From the NCBI GenBank assembly GCA_902478885.1, contig CABSMS010000027.1, positions 1 to 22,504 on the forward strand: a stretch of 22,504 bases of DNA, in the 5' to 3' direction. Shown piece by piece: positions 12,817 through 21,144 of the stretch. The notes under the pieces were generated by a model. That model saw nothing but the letters and a program-made list of their open reading frames with translations. It was not told the DNA's origin and did no database searches. Made by a program: the position numbers and the translations under genes. The DNA is from an uncultured Collinsella sp. (GTDB lineage: Bacteria; Actinomycetota; Coriobacteriia; Coriobacteriales; Coriobacteriaceae). Numbering within the stretch: position 1 is the first letter of the stretch; every line of letters begins with the position of its first letter.

Positions 12817-14592
12817 ATGGAGCAACTCATCGCCATCATCGAAAAGGGGCAGCCCTTTTTCAACGCGATCGCCCGCAACAAGTACCTCAAGGCGATCCGC
12901 GACGGTTTTATCTCCGTCATCCCCATCATCATCTTCTCGTCCATCTTCTGCCTGGTAGCCTCGGTTCCCAATATCTGGGGTTTCTACTGGCCCGATGACA
13001 TCAACAACGCCCTGTGGAAGTGCTACAACTACTCCATGGGCATCCTGGCCATCGCCTGTGCCGCCACCACGGCCAAGCACTTCGCCGACGCTCAGAACCG
13101 CGATCTGCCCAAGAACAACCAGATCAACTTCATCTCGTGCATGTGCGCGGCCATCATCGGCTTCTTGCTCCTTTCGAGCGACACGATCGCCACGGACGCT
13201 GCCAGCGGCTTCAACACCACCTACCTTGGTTCCAAAGGCCTGCTGACCGCCTTTATCGCTGCGTTTGTGACCGGCATCATCTACAAGTTCTTCATTAAGC
13301 GCAACATCACCGTCAAGATGCCCGAGCAGGTTCCGCCCAACATCTCGCAGACCTTTAAGGACATCATCCCCTTCTCCGTCTGCATCACCGTCTTTTGGGT
13401 CTTTGACATCGTCTTCCGCGCTGCTTTTGGCTTCTGCTTTGCCCAGGGCGTCATCCAGGTGTTCCAGCCCCTGTTCACCGCTGCCGACGGCTACATCGGC
13501 CTCGCTGTGATCTACGGCGCCATGAGCCTCTTCTGGTTCGTGGGCGTCCACGGCCCCTCGATCGTCGAGCCCGCCATCGCCGCCGCTCTCGTTGCCAACA
13601 TGACCGACAACCTGGCTGCGTTCCAGGCCGGCCAGCACGCTTCCGCTGTTCTGACCCAGGGTGCCCAGTACTTCGTCGTCTGCATGGGCGGCACCGGTGC
13701 CACGCTTGTCCTGGTCTTTATGTTCTGCTTCCTGGCCAAATCTCAGGAGATGCGCGCCGTCGGTAAGGCCGCCATCGTCCCCGTGTGCTTTGCCGTCAAC
13801 GAGCCGCTGCTGTTCGCCGCGCCCATCGTGCTCAACCCCGTCTTCTTTGTCCCGTTTGTCTTTGCCCCGATCGCCAACATCTGGATCCTCAAGATCTTTA
13901 TCGACTTCTTGGGCATGAACGGCTTTATGTACACCCTGCCTTGGACCGTCCCCGGCCCCATCGGCACCATCATGGGCCTGGGCTTCCAGCCGCTCGCCTT
14001 TGTGATGCTCGCCCTTATCCTGGTCGTCGACTTCGTCCTGTACTACCCGTTCTTCCGTGCCTATGACGCCCAGAAGTGCGCCGAGGAGGCCGAAATCTCC
14101 CAGGAGGAGCTCGCCGCCAAGAACGCCGAGAAGGCTGCCAAGCTCAACGATGCCTTCCAGGGCAAGGCTGATGCCAAGAGCGTTGCCGCCGGCGCTGCTG
14201 CCGATGCCGTGAAGGCCGACGCCCCCGCCGCTTCTGCAGCACCCGCTGCCGGGGCAACGACCGCCAGCGACCTCAACGGCAAGCGCGTGCTCGTGCTCTG
14301 CCAGGGTGGCGGTACCTCGGGCCTGCTCGCTAACGCGCTGGCCAAGGCCGCCAAGGAGCGCGGCATCAATCTTGAGACCGCTGCCGAGGCCTATGGCAAC
14401 CACGTCGACATGCTCCCCGACTTTGATCTGGTCGTCCTGGCCCCGCAGGCCGCGAGCTACCTGGCCGACCTGCAGAAAGACTGCGAGCGCGTGGGCAACA
14501 AGTGCGTCGCCTGCCGCGGTAAGCAGTACATCGAGCTCTCCCAGAACGGCGACAAGTCTCTCGCCTTCGTGAGCGAGCAGCTGTCGAAGTAA
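12817..14592 (+). CDS. lacE: PTS lactose-type EIICB permease 1
   Basis: The 591-residue membrane protein imports and phosphorylates a beta-galactoside, probably lactose, to the 6-phosphate. Residues 1 to about 425 form the EIIC domain of the lactose/cellobiose family: many hydrophobic helices, the start MEQLIAIIEKGQPFF, and conserved HGPSIVEPAI, AVNEPLLFAAPIVLNP and FLGMNGFMYTLPWTVPGPIG segments. An Ala/Lys/Glu linker (about 430-485) leads to EIIB, with the phosphorylated cysteine Cys495 in VLVLCQGGGTSGLLANAL. AGGAG stands six bases before the ATG. It is the first gene of an operon with lacG1 and is controlled by divergent LacI B. It has no EIIA domain and must use LacF or another EIIA. Cellobiose specificity is possible but less likely given the GH1 partner. 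Confidence 0.92.
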   Translation: MEQLIAIIEKGQPFFNAIARNKYLKAIRDGFISVIPIIIFSSIFCLVASVPNIWGFYWPDDINNALWKCYNYSMGILAIACAATTAKHFADAQNRDLPKNNQINFISCMCAAIIGFLLLSSDTIATDAASGFNTTYLGSKGLLTAFIAAFVTGIIYKFFIKRNITVKMPEQVPPNISQTFKDIIPFSVCITVFWVFDIVFRAAFGFCFAQGVIQVFQPLFTAADGYIGLAVIYGAMSLFWFVGVHGPSIVEPAIAAALVANMTDNLAAFQAGQHASAVLTQGAQYFVVCMGGTGATLVLVFMFCFLAKSQEMRAVGKAAIVPVCFAVNEPLLFAAPIVLNPVFFVPFVFAPIANIWILKIFIDFLGMNGFMYTLPWTVPGPIGTIMGLGFQPLAFVMLALILVVDFVLYYPFFRAYDAQKCAEEAEISQEELAAKNAEKAAKLNDAFQGKADAKSVAAGAAADAVKADAPAASAAPAAGATTASDLNGKRVLVLCQGGGTSGLLANALAKAAKERGINLETAAEAYGNHVDMLPDFDLVVLAPQAASYLADLQKDCERVGNKCVACRGKQYIELSQNGDKSLAFVSEQLSK

Positions 14593-14601
14593 GTAATGCT
14601 C

Positions 14602-14635
14602 AGGGCCAGTCGACCATCAGCAGCCGGCTGGCCCT
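14602..14635 (+). terminator. Possible attenuator hairpin between lacE1 and lacG1
   Basis: AGGGCCAG (14602-14609) pairs with CTGGCCCT (14628-14635) around an 18-base loop, 10 bp after the lacE1 stop and 23 bp before the lacG1 start. The following TCGATTT is a weak U tail, so partial termination or mRNA processing is more likely than full termination. Confidence 0.4.
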
Positions 14636-14658
14636 TCGATTTAGACGATTGGATCATC

Positions 14659-16098
14659 ATGTCCGTTAACCCTGCTAGCGTCACCAACCCGCCTGCGCAG
14701 TTTCCCGAGGACTTTGTCTTTGGCGGCGCCACCGCTGCCTACCAGGTAGAGGGCGAGACCCGTACCCACGGTAAGGGCAAGGTTGCCTGGGACGACTTCC
14801 TGGAGGCCCAGGGGCGCTTCTCCCCCGATCCCGCTTCCGACTTCTACAACCAGTACCCCGTCGATTTGGAGCTGTGCGAGGAGTTCGGCATCAACGGCAT
14901 TCGCCTCTCCATCGCCTGGAGCCGCATCTTTCCCAACGGTACCGGCGAAATCAACCCCGAGGGTGTCCAGTTCTATCACGATCTCTTCGCCGAGTGCCAT
15001 AAGCACCACGTTGAGCCGTTCGTCACGCTGCATCACTTTGACACGCCGCTGCCCCTCTTTGAGAAGGGCGATTTCCTCAACCGCGAGACCATCGACGCCT
15101 TTGTGGACTTTGCCACCTTCTGCTTTAAGGAGTACGCCGACCAGGTGACCTACTGGTTCACCTTTAACGAGATCTGGGCCGACGCCTCCAACACCTACAT
15201 CGAGGGCACCTTCCCCGGTGGCGTCAAGGCGCATCTGGCCGAGGCCTTCCAGTGCGAGCACAACATGATGCTCGCCCACGCCAAGGCCGTGCTGGCCTTC
15301 CACAACGGCGGCTTTAAGGGCAAGATCGGCGTCATTCAGTCGCTGGAGTTTAAGTATCCGCTCAACGAGAACGACCCCGCCGACATCAAAGCCGCCAACA
15401 ACGAGCACGTGCTGCAGAACCAGTTTCTGCTCGACGCCACCTTCCGCGGCGACTATGCCCCCGACACCCTCGAGTGCGCCAACCGCCTGGCTGCCGTCTC
15501 GGGCGGCACCATCGAGATCCTGGACGAGGACCTCGAGATTATGCGCGAGGCCGCGCTCTACAACGACTACCTGGGCGTTAACAACTACCAGTGCCGCTTC
15601 TTGAAGGCTTACGATGGCGAGAACGACCTGCACCACAACGGTACGGGCGAGAAGGGCACCGGCCGCTGGCGCGTTAAGGGTATTGGCGAGCATGTGAACA
15701 AGCCTGGTATCCCCACCACCGACTGGGACTGGATCATCTATCCCGAGGGCCTGTTCGATCTGCTCGTCTACATTAAGCAGCGCTACCCCAACTACAAGCA
15801 GATCTTCATCACCGAGAACGGCATGGGCTACAAGGACCCCTACAAGGACGGTTTTGTGGACGACCAGCCGCGCATCGACTACATCGAGCAGCACCTGCGC
15901 TGGTTGCTCAAGGCCATGGAGGTTGGCGTCAACGTAGGCGGCTACTTCCTGTGGAGCCTGCAGGATCAGTTCTCCTGGACCAACGGTTACAACAAGCGTT
16001 ACGGCTTCTTCTACGTTGACTTTGAAACCCAAAAGCGCACACCCAAGGCAAGCGCATACTGGTATAAGCACGTGGCGCAAACCCGTCGTCTGGACTAG
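14659..16098 (+). CDS. lacG: 6-phospho-beta-galactosidase 1 (GH1)
   Basis: The 479-residue cytoplasmic enzyme would hydrolyse the lactose-6-phosphate made by the PTS to glucose and galactose-6-phosphate. GH1 features are FVFGGATAAYQVEG at the N-terminus, the acid/base glutamate Glu171 in WFTFNEIW, and the nucleophile Glu386 in FITENGMG. The phosphate-binding triad Ser439, Lys446, Tyr448 in FSWTNGYNKRYG has the spacing of Ser428/Lys435/Tyr437 in lactococcal LacG. Trp440 next to the serine corresponds to the tryptophan reported to favour galacto over gluco substrates. ATG 14659 is chosen because the family's start aligns there; the ribosome site (GGA) is weak, so expression may depend on coupling with lacE1. 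A strong terminator follows. Confidence 0.92.
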   Translation: MSVNPASVTNPPAQFPEDFVFGGATAAYQVEGETRTHGKGKVAWDDFLEAQGRFSPDPASDFYNQYPVDLELCEEFGINGIRLSIAWSRIFPNGTGEINPEGVQFYHDLFAECHKHHVEPFVTLHHFDTPLPLFEKGDFLNRETIDAFVDFATFCFKEYADQVTYWFTFNEIWADASNTYIEGTFPGGVKAHLAEAFQCEHNMMLAHAKAVLAFHNGGFKGKIGVIQSLEFKYPLNENDPADIKAANNEHVLQNQFLLDATFRGDYAPDTLECANRLAAVSGGTIEILDEDLEIMREAALYNDYLGVNNYQCRFLKAYDGENDLHHNGTGEKGTGRWRVKGIGEHVNKPGIPTTDWDWIIYPEGLFDLLVYIKQRYPNYKQIFITENGMGYKDPYKDGFVDDQPRIDYIEQHLRWLLKAMEVGVNVGGYFLWSLQDQFSWTNGYNKRYGFFYVDFETQKRTPKASAYWYKHVAQTRRLD

Positions 16099-16158
16099 CG
16101 GCTTGCGACGAGCGGTTGGCGGAGTTGCACCGCCCACATAACCTGTCCCCATTTCTCA

Positions 16159-16203
16159 GCCGGGGGCGGCACGCCACACGGCGCGCCGCCCCCGGCCTTT
16201 TTG
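16159..16203 (+). terminator. Intrinsic terminator of lacE1-lacG1
   Basis: GCCGGGGGCGGC (16159-16170) pairs perfectly with GCCGCCCCCGGC (16185-16196), followed by CTTTTTGGG. It lies 60 bp after the lacG1 stop. Confidence 0.92.
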
Positions 16204-16215
16204 GGCGGTTCGGGG

Positions 16216-16286
16216 TCCGTTTGTCTCAATCTGTAACACGTAGCCCACTTTTGACCGTCTACCTGTTACAGATCGAGACAAACGGA
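16216..16286. repeat. Intergenic palindrome (CTCAATCTGTAACA type), copy 1
   Basis: Arms 16216-16238 and 16264-16286 are complementary at 22 of 23 positions around a 25-base loop. The element ends seven bases before the lacI C stop codon, between convergent operons. A related palindrome occupies the matching position at 21145-21213. It could serve as a terminator for the reverse strand or be a REP-like dispersed element. Confidence 0.85.
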
Positions 16287-16293
16287 GTAGGAC

Positions 16294-17331
16294 CTAACCC
16301 CGTATGTCCCTAACAGTCGAGCGTTCGACCAGCGTGCTCGGCACATGAATCGCCTCGATAGACGAGCTCTCTCCAATCGCCGCCTCAAACGCAAGCTTAC
16401 CGACACCGCGCAAATCAAATCGCAGCGTCGTCAGCCGATTGTGAGGAACAAGTCCCTCGAGTGCGTCGTCGATACCAACCACGCTCACGTCGTCGGGCAC
16501 GGACAGGCCCGCGTTCTCGAGCGCGGCGATAACGCCCAGCGCCATCTGGTCATTTGCCGCAAGCACGGCAGTCGGCGCCTGCGACCCGCCGGCAAGCACC
16601 TCGGCCGCAATCCGCTCGCCCATGGCGTACCCACTGTCCGCACTCCAATCGCCACGCAGCATCGGAGCGGCATCGACATGAGCACGACCCAGCGTATCGC
16701 GCCAACCGGCCTCACGAAAACGCGAGGAAATCGAGTTTTCCGGACCCGCCACAAACCGCATATTCGAGTGACCATGTTCCAGCAGATAATTGGTCAACAG
16801 CTCGCACGAACCATACTGGTCGGAGTCGATCGTCGTGCAGCGCGGATGCGCATACATGGACAGGATGACCGTTCGCACTCCCGGCTGGGGAACAAACTCC
16901 TCAAAATCGGGAGCCATGCGGTTCATGTTGAGAATCATGCCGTCGACGGGTCGCTCGACCATGCGGCGCGAGGCATCGGCAAGTGTATAGGGCTTGTCGC
17001 CGCCCATCTCGATCATAGTGACGGCAAAATCGTGCTCGCGCGCCGCTTGCATGATACCCTCGAGCGTCGCCAGGTTACCGACACGTGTGATGTTGTACAT
17101 GCACAGGCCAATAGAACGATACGACCCGCCGCGCAACGCCGCTCCAGCAAAATTGGGACGAAAGCCCAGCTCTTCCATGGCGGCCAGCACACGCTTGCGC
17201 GTCTTTTCCGTCACGTTAGGCATACCGTTGACCACGCGAGACACAGTCTGGCGGCTCACGCCAGCGAGCGCCGCAACCTCTGCCGCGCTCGCCGAATGAC
17301 CATTCCTTGTCTGCTGAGCCATGCCTTCCAC
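16294..17331 (-). CDS. LacI/GalR-family transcriptional regulator C, presumed regulator of lacG2-lacE2
   Basis: The predicted product is about 345 residues, with the helix-turn-helix AAEVAALAGVSRQTVSRVV, hinge AGAALRGG, and effector-domain motifs PVDGMILNMNRM, TTIDSDQYG, VLAANDQMALG and PDDVSVVGIDDA. The ORF is open to ATG 17379, but that start lacks a ribosome site and lies beside an operator. GTG 17331 has AGG five to six bases upstream and is preferred; ATG 17322 is a second option, though GGAAGG would be too close to it. The recognition helix carries Arg-Gln at the specificity positions. It is divergent from lacG2, with three CG-centred operators in the gap, so it is inferred to repress lacG2-lacE2 and itself. 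Confidence 0.9.
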   Translation of the reverse strand: MEGMAQQTRNGHSASAAEVAALAGVSRQTVSRVVNGMPNVTEKTRKRVLAAMEELGFRPNFAGAALRGGSYRSIGLCMYNITRVGNLATLEGIMQAAREHDFAVTMIEMGGDKPYTLADASRRMVERPVDGMILNMNRMAPDFEEFVPQPGVRTVILSMYAHPRCTTIDSDQYGSCELLTNYLLEHGHSNMRFVAGPENSISSRFREAGWRDTLGRAHVDAAPMLRGDWSADSGYAMGERIAAEVLAGGSQAPTAVLAANDQMALGVIAALENAGLSVPDDVSVVGIDDALEGLVPHNRLTTLRFDLRGVGKLAFEAAIGESSSIEAIHVPSTLVERSTVRDIRG

Positions 17332-17383
17332 GCTAGCCTGCTTCCCAACTATTCCCCGCGCCCATGGCGCATCGTACATACAT

Positions 17384-17397
17384 TGATAACGTGCTCA
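17384..17397 (+). promoter_or_regulatory. LacI-type operator (TGATAACGTGCTCA)
   Basis: This differs by one base from the operator at 17516-17529. It lies about 53 bp upstream of the regulator C start, suggesting autoregulation or looping to the two sites nearer lacG2 (centre distances 132 and 154 bp). Confidence 0.65.
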
Positions 17398-17454
17398 TGA
17401 TACCCGAGCCATATACCACAACATGAAAACTTCTGTCAATCAAAACCGCTTACC

Positions 17455-17472
17455 GAACAAATACAACCGTTC
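17455..17472. promoter_or_regulatory. GAAC/GTTC element in the lacI C-lacG2 gap
   Basis: GAACAAATACAACCGTTC closely resembles GAACAAATACCGTTC at 9502-9516 upstream of lacA, differing by a two-base insertion. It places the lacG2-lacE2 control region in the same motif group as lacA and lacF. Confidence 0.45.
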
Positions 17473-17515
17473 GCGGCTGTTTGAAGTTGTTTTGTTTCTA
17501 TACATCCCAGCCGGA

Positions 17516-17529
17516 TGTTAACGTGCTCA
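17516..17529 (+). promoter_or_regulatory. LacI-type operator (TGTTAACGTGCTCA)
   Basis: This CG-centred operator has half-sites TGTTAA and TGAGCA and differs at one base from galKT operator O1. Its centre is 22 bp (two helical turns) from the next operator. Confidence 0.75.
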
Positions 17530-17537
17530 TTGTCAAA

Positions 17538-17551
17538 TGTTCACGTGCTCA
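17538..17551 (+). promoter_or_regulatory. LacI-type operator (TGTTCACGTGCTCA), lacG2 proximal
   Basis: This is the third operator of the gap, one base different from its neighbour at 17516. It is followed by TAATCATTTTAAGAT, an AT-rich stretch that may hold the lacG2 promoter -10 region, so a bound repressor would overlap the promoter. The 335-bp gap 17332-17666 contains no gene. Confidence 0.7.
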
Positions 17552-17633
17552 TTTTGGTTCTAATCATTTTAAGATAGTGTTTATCGGGCTTTTTCACCGC
17601 TGAACGCTAACCAGGGAGCCTCCTGAGCGCAAA

Positions 17634-17649
17634 CGCACAATATCGAACA
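17634..17649 (+). promoter_or_regulatory. GCACA-N4-CGAACA motif upstream of lacG2
   Basis: CGCACA-ATAT-CGAACA keeps the second half-site, the ATAT spacer and the 10-bp repeat distance of TGAACA-ATAT-CGAACA before lacF. It sits 17 bp before the lacG2 start codon, in the leader. Confidence 0.5.
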
Positions 17650-17666
17650 GCGAGACGAGAGGGTGT

Positions 17667-19115
17667 ATGCATATGTCTTTGCTAAACCGCGTACAGCAGC
17701 TGCCGAAGGGCTTTGTTTGGGGCGCCGCAACCGCCGCGTACCAAACGGAAGGTTCCACGAAGGTGGCAGGCAAGGGTAAGACCATGTGGGACGATTACCT
17801 TGTCGCCCAGGGTCGCTTTTTGCCCGACCCGGCCAGTGATTTCTACAACCGCTACGAGGAGGATATCCGCCTTTCTGCCGAGCATGGACTCAACGCCATC
17901 CGTGTGTCCATCGCCTGGACCCGCATCTTCCCCAACGGCGACGATGCCGAGCCCCTCGCCGAGGGCGTTAAGCACTACCACGAGCTGTTCGCCTGCTGCA
18001 AAAAGTATGGCGTCGAGCCCTATGTGTCCCTGCATCACTTTGACTCCCCCGCCGCCCTGTTCAACCAGGGCGACTGGCTCAACCGCAAGACCGTCGACGC
18101 CTATGTGCGCTATGCCGAGTTCTGCTTCCGCGAGTTCCGCGAGGTCAAGAATTGGTTCACCATCAACGAGCTCATCAGCCTCTCGCACTCCCAATACATC
18201 CAAGGCAACTTCCCGCCCAACCATCACTTTGATGTGACGAGCGGCATCCAGAGCCAGCACAACGAGCTCGTTGCCCACGCCCGCGCCGTCAACCTGTATA
18301 AGGATCTTGACGAGACCGAGCACCTGGGCGGACGCATTGGCATGGTCAACGTCCTGACGCCGGCATATCCTGCCACAGACTCGCCCGCCGACCAGCACGC
18401 CGCCGACCTGTACAACGCCTTCTACACCGACTTCATCATGGACGGCGCCTTCCTGGGTCACTACTCCGCGCGCACCCTCTCACTCATCAACGAGATTCTG
18501 CGTGCCAACAACGCCACGCTTACGGTTGAGGACAGCGACATGGAGGAGCTCGCCAAGGCGGCGCCCCGCAACGATATGTTCGGCCTCAACTACTATCAGT
18601 CGGCGTTTATCGCCGCCTACGATGGCGAGTCCACCAACAGCTTTAACGGCACCGGAGACAAGGGCACCTCGTGCTTTAAGTTTAAGGGCGTCGGGCAGCA
18701 GGTCGATATGCCGGGTATCCCCACCACCGACTGGGATTGGCTCATCTACCCGCAAGGCCTCTACGACACGCTCAAGCATATCAGCGCCACCTATCCCAAC
18801 CTCCCCGTCATCTATATCACCGAAAACGGCCTGGGCCACAAGGACCCCGAGCCCGACGCAAACGGCATCGTCGCCGATCCCGAGCGCATCGACTTTGTCG
18901 ACCAGCACATGGAGAAGGTGCTCCAGGCGCGTGCCGAGGGCGTCGACGTCCAGGGCTACTTTATCTGGAGCCTGCAGGACCAGTTCTCGTGGGCCAATGG
19001 CTATAACAAGCGCTACGGCCTGTTCTACATCGACTTCGACACGCAAAAACGCTACATCAAGCAGTCGGCACTCTGGTACAAGGAGCTCGCCGACACTATG
19101 GCGGACGCGCAGTAG
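17667..19115 (+). CDS. lacG: 6-phospho-beta-galactosidase 2 (GH1)
   Basis: This 482-residue paralogue of the enzyme at 14659-16098 has the same GH1 landmarks: FVWGAATAAYQTEG at the N-terminus, acid/base Glu168 in WFTINEL, nucleophile Glu386 in YITENGLG, and the phosphate pocket Ser441, Trp442, Lys448, Tyr450 in FSWANGYNKRYG. The Ser-Trp pair supports a 6-phospho-beta-galactosidase over a 6-phospho-beta-glucosidase. GAGAGGG lies before ATG 17667; the in-frame ATG at 17673 is an equally possible start. It is the first gene of its operon and precedes lacE2, the reverse of the order in the other module. Differences from copy 1 (TINEL versus TFNEI, Ala versus Thr after the Trp) may reflect different aglycone preference. 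Repression by LacI C is inferred from the operators. Confidence 0.92.
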   Translation: MHMSLLNRVQQLPKGFVWGAATAAYQTEGSTKVAGKGKTMWDDYLVAQGRFLPDPASDFYNRYEEDIRLSAEHGLNAIRVSIAWTRIFPNGDDAEPLAEGVKHYHELFACCKKYGVEPYVSLHHFDSPAALFNQGDWLNRKTVDAYVRYAEFCFREFREVKNWFTINELISLSHSQYIQGNFPPNHHFDVTSGIQSQHNELVAHARAVNLYKDLDETEHLGGRIGMVNVLTPAYPATDSPADQHAADLYNAFYTDFIMDGAFLGHYSARTLSLINEILRANNATLTVEDSDMEELAKAAPRNDMFGLNYYQSAFIAAYDGESTNSFNGTGDKGTSCFKFKGVGQQVDMPGIPTTDWDWLIYPQGLYDTLKHISATYPNLPVIYITENGLGHKDPEPDANGIVADPERIDFVDQHMEKVLQARAEGVDVQGYFIWSLQDQFSWANGYNKRYGLFYIDFDTQKRYIKQSALWYKELADTMADAQ

Positions 19116-19139
19116 CGCATCGCCTCGCTTTCCCCCGAG

Positions 19140-19178
19140 GGGGAGCGGCCCCATGCGATACAAACCCAGCCGCTCCCC
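19140..19178 (+). terminator. Possible attenuator hairpin between lacG2 and lacE2
   Basis: GGGGAGCGGC (19140-19149) pairs perfectly with GCCGCTCCCC (19169-19178) around a 19-base loop. There is no U tract, so it is more likely to stabilise or attenuate the mRNA than to end it. The 175-bp gap 19116-19290 holds no gene. Confidence 0.4.
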
Positions 19179-19290
19179 TCTCTCCCCCTGGGACCGACCC
19201 CGCCTGCACCCGGGCTTTTAGCAAGCGGGAGACCATATAGGTTTTCAACGTCCATGCCATTAAGATTTCATGCAAAGAGGAGCGTGAACT

Positions 19291-21051
19291 ATGGAATCGA
19301 TCGTTAAGTTCTTGGAGAAAGGTCAGCCGTACTTCGACAAGGTCTCTAAGAACATCTACCTTCAGGCCATTAAAGACGGCTTTTTGGCAGCAATGCCCAT
19401 CATCCTGTCTTCTTCTGTCTTCCTGCTTATTTCGACCCTGCCGGGCGTTGTCGCCACGGTCGGCGGCTTTACGCTGCCCGACTGGTGGAACGTCGACGTC
19501 GTGAACTTCTGCAACAAGGTTTACAACTTCACGATGGGCGTCGTGGGCATCATGGTCGCCGGCACCACCGCAAGCGCGCTGACCGGCTCCAAGAACCGCC
19601 GCATGCCTGCCGGCAAGGCCATCAACGCCACGAGCACCATGGTCGCCGCCATGTGCGCTATGCTCATCTTGGCCGTTACCCAGACGAGTGCCAAAATCGA
19701 CGGCGCCGATGTCTCGGTGTTCTTTACCGACAACATGGGCACCAAGGGCCTGCTGAGCTCCTTTGTCGCCGCATTTGCCACGGTCAACATCTATGCCTTC
19801 TGCATTAAGCGAGACATCACCATCAAGCTGCCCAAAGAAGTCCCCGGCGCCATCGCCCAGAACTTCCGCGACATCTTCGCCTTCAGCTTCTCCATCCTGT
19901 TTGTCGCCGTCATCGACGTTATCTGCCGCACCTGCTTGGCCGTCCCGTTTGCCAACGTCATCTCCACGCTGGTGAGCCCGCTGTTCGCCGCTGCCGATTC
20001 CTACGCCGGCCTCGCCCTCATCTGGTTCATGATCCCGCTGTTCTGGTTCATGGGCATCCACGGCCCCTCGGTCGTTAAGCCTGCCCTCAACGCCGCGCTG
20101 TTTGGCAACATCACCACCAACCTCGCCACGCTGCAGGCCGGCGGTCACCCCGCCCTCGCCCTGACCGAGAACTTCGGTAACTACATCGGCGAACTCGGCG
20201 GCACCGGCGCCACGTTCATTGTCCCGATCATCTTCCTGCTCTTTATGCGCTCCAAGCAGCTCAAGGCCGTCGGCAAAGCCTCTGTCGTACCCGTGATGTT
20301 CGCCGTCAACGAGCCGCTGCTGTTCGCCGCGCCCATCATCCTCAACCCGTACTTCCTGATCCCGTTCCTGTTTGCCCCCGTGGCCAACGTCCTCATTGGT
20401 AAGTTCTTCATCGACTTTTTGGGCATGAACGGCTTTATCTATGCCATGCCGTGGGCACTCCCCGGACCGATCGGCACCTTCATCGACACCAACTTCCAGC
20501 CGATCTCTCTGGTCCTGGTTGTCGTCCTGCTGGTCGTTGACTTCTTGATCTACTACCCGTTCTGCAAGGCCTACGACAACGTCCTGTGCAAGCAGGAGGC
20601 CGAGACCCTGGCCGAAGAAGAGGCCGAGGAGACCAAGACCGTCAAGACCGCTGACGCCCCCGCCGTTGAGGCTCCTGTTGTCGAGACCGCTTCTGCCACT
20701 GAGGCCTCCGCAGCTCCGTCCGCCCTTAAGGGCAAGGATCTGAGGGTTCTGGTTCTGTGCGCTGGCGCCGGCACCTCTGCACTGCTCGCCAACGCGCTTA
20801 AGGAAGGCGCCGACGAGCTGGGCATCGACATTACCGCCAACGCCGGTGCCTACGGCAGTCACTACGCCATCATGGACCAGTACAACGTCATCGTCCTGGC
20901 TCCGCAGGTTCGCACCTATTACAACGAGATGAAGGCCGACACCGACCGCCTGGGCATCACGCTGCTGTCGCCCAAGGGCAAACAGTACATCGACCTCACT
21001 AAGGATCCCAAGGGTGCCGTCGCCTGGATCGAGGAAAACCTCGAGGCATAA
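19291..21051 (+). CDS. lacE: PTS lactose-type EIICB permease 2
   Basis: This 586-residue paralogue of LacE1 has the same architecture. The EIIC domain (residues 1 to about 430) has MESIVKFLEKGQPYF, HGPSVVKPALNAALFGN, AVNEPLLFAAPIILNP and FLGMNGFIYAMPWALPGPIG. An acidic Glu/Ala/Thr/Val linker (about 435-478) leads to EIIB, with the phosphorylated Cys490 in VLVLCAGAGTSALLANAL. GAGGAG lies eight bases before the ATG. It is the second gene of the lacG2-lacE2 operon. Sequence differs from LacE1 throughout, most in the linker and in the first extracytoplasmic loops, so this is an old duplication or separate acquisition that may handle a related beta-galactoside. It also lacks an EIIA domain. Confidence 0.92.
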   Translation: MESIVKFLEKGQPYFDKVSKNIYLQAIKDGFLAAMPIILSSSVFLLISTLPGVVATVGGFTLPDWWNVDVVNFCNKVYNFTMGVVGIMVAGTTASALTGSKNRRMPAGKAINATSTMVAAMCAMLILAVTQTSAKIDGADVSVFFTDNMGTKGLLSSFVAAFATVNIYAFCIKRDITIKLPKEVPGAIAQNFRDIFAFSFSILFVAVIDVICRTCLAVPFANVISTLVSPLFAAADSYAGLALIWFMIPLFWFMGIHGPSVVKPALNAALFGNITTNLATLQAGGHPALALTENFGNYIGELGGTGATFIVPIIFLLFMRSKQLKAVGKASVVPVMFAVNEPLLFAAPIILNPYFLIPFLFAPVANVLIGKFFIDFLGMNGFIYAMPWALPGPIGTFIDTNFQPISLVLVVVLLVVDFLIYYPFCKAYDNVLCKQEAETLAEEEAEETKTVKTADAPAVEAPVVETASATEASAAPSALKGKDLRVLVLCAGAGTSALLANALKEGADELGIDITANAGAYGSHYAIMDQYNVIVLAPQVRTYYNEMKADTDRLGITLLSPKGKQYIDLTKDPKGAVAWIEENLEA

Positions 21052-21083
21052 GACGCTGACACCACCTGCCGCTCGCAGACAAT

Positions 21084-21127
21084 AAATGGCCCGTGCATCG
21101 ATGTGTGATGCGCGGGCCATTTTGTTT
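21084..21127 (+). terminator. Intrinsic terminator of lacG2-lacE2
   Basis: AAATGGCCCGTGCATC (21084-21099) pairs with GATGCGCGGGCCATTT (21107-21122), 16 pairs with one G-U, followed by TTGTTTAG. It lies 32 bp after the lacE2 stop. Confidence 0.9.
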
Positions 21128-21144
21128 AGACCGCACCCGTCCTC

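Noticed and set aside
12748..14403. 551-codon reverse-strand ORF opposite lacE1
   Set aside because: It is an antisense shadow of a well-supported PTS gene in GC-rich DNA; it is low-complexity, rich in Gly/Asp/Glu/Val, with no recognisable domain and no ribosome site.
14641..16152. 503-codon reverse-strand ORF opposite lacG1
   Set aside because: It is the antisense frame of a GH1 gene with intact catalytic residues; the translation is Val/Leu/Gly-rich with no family motif.
19096..21120. 674-codon reverse-strand ORF opposite lacE2
   Set aside because: It has the same antisense composition as the ORF opposite lacE1 and crosses the lacG2-lacE2 gap and the operon terminator; the forward gene explains the region.
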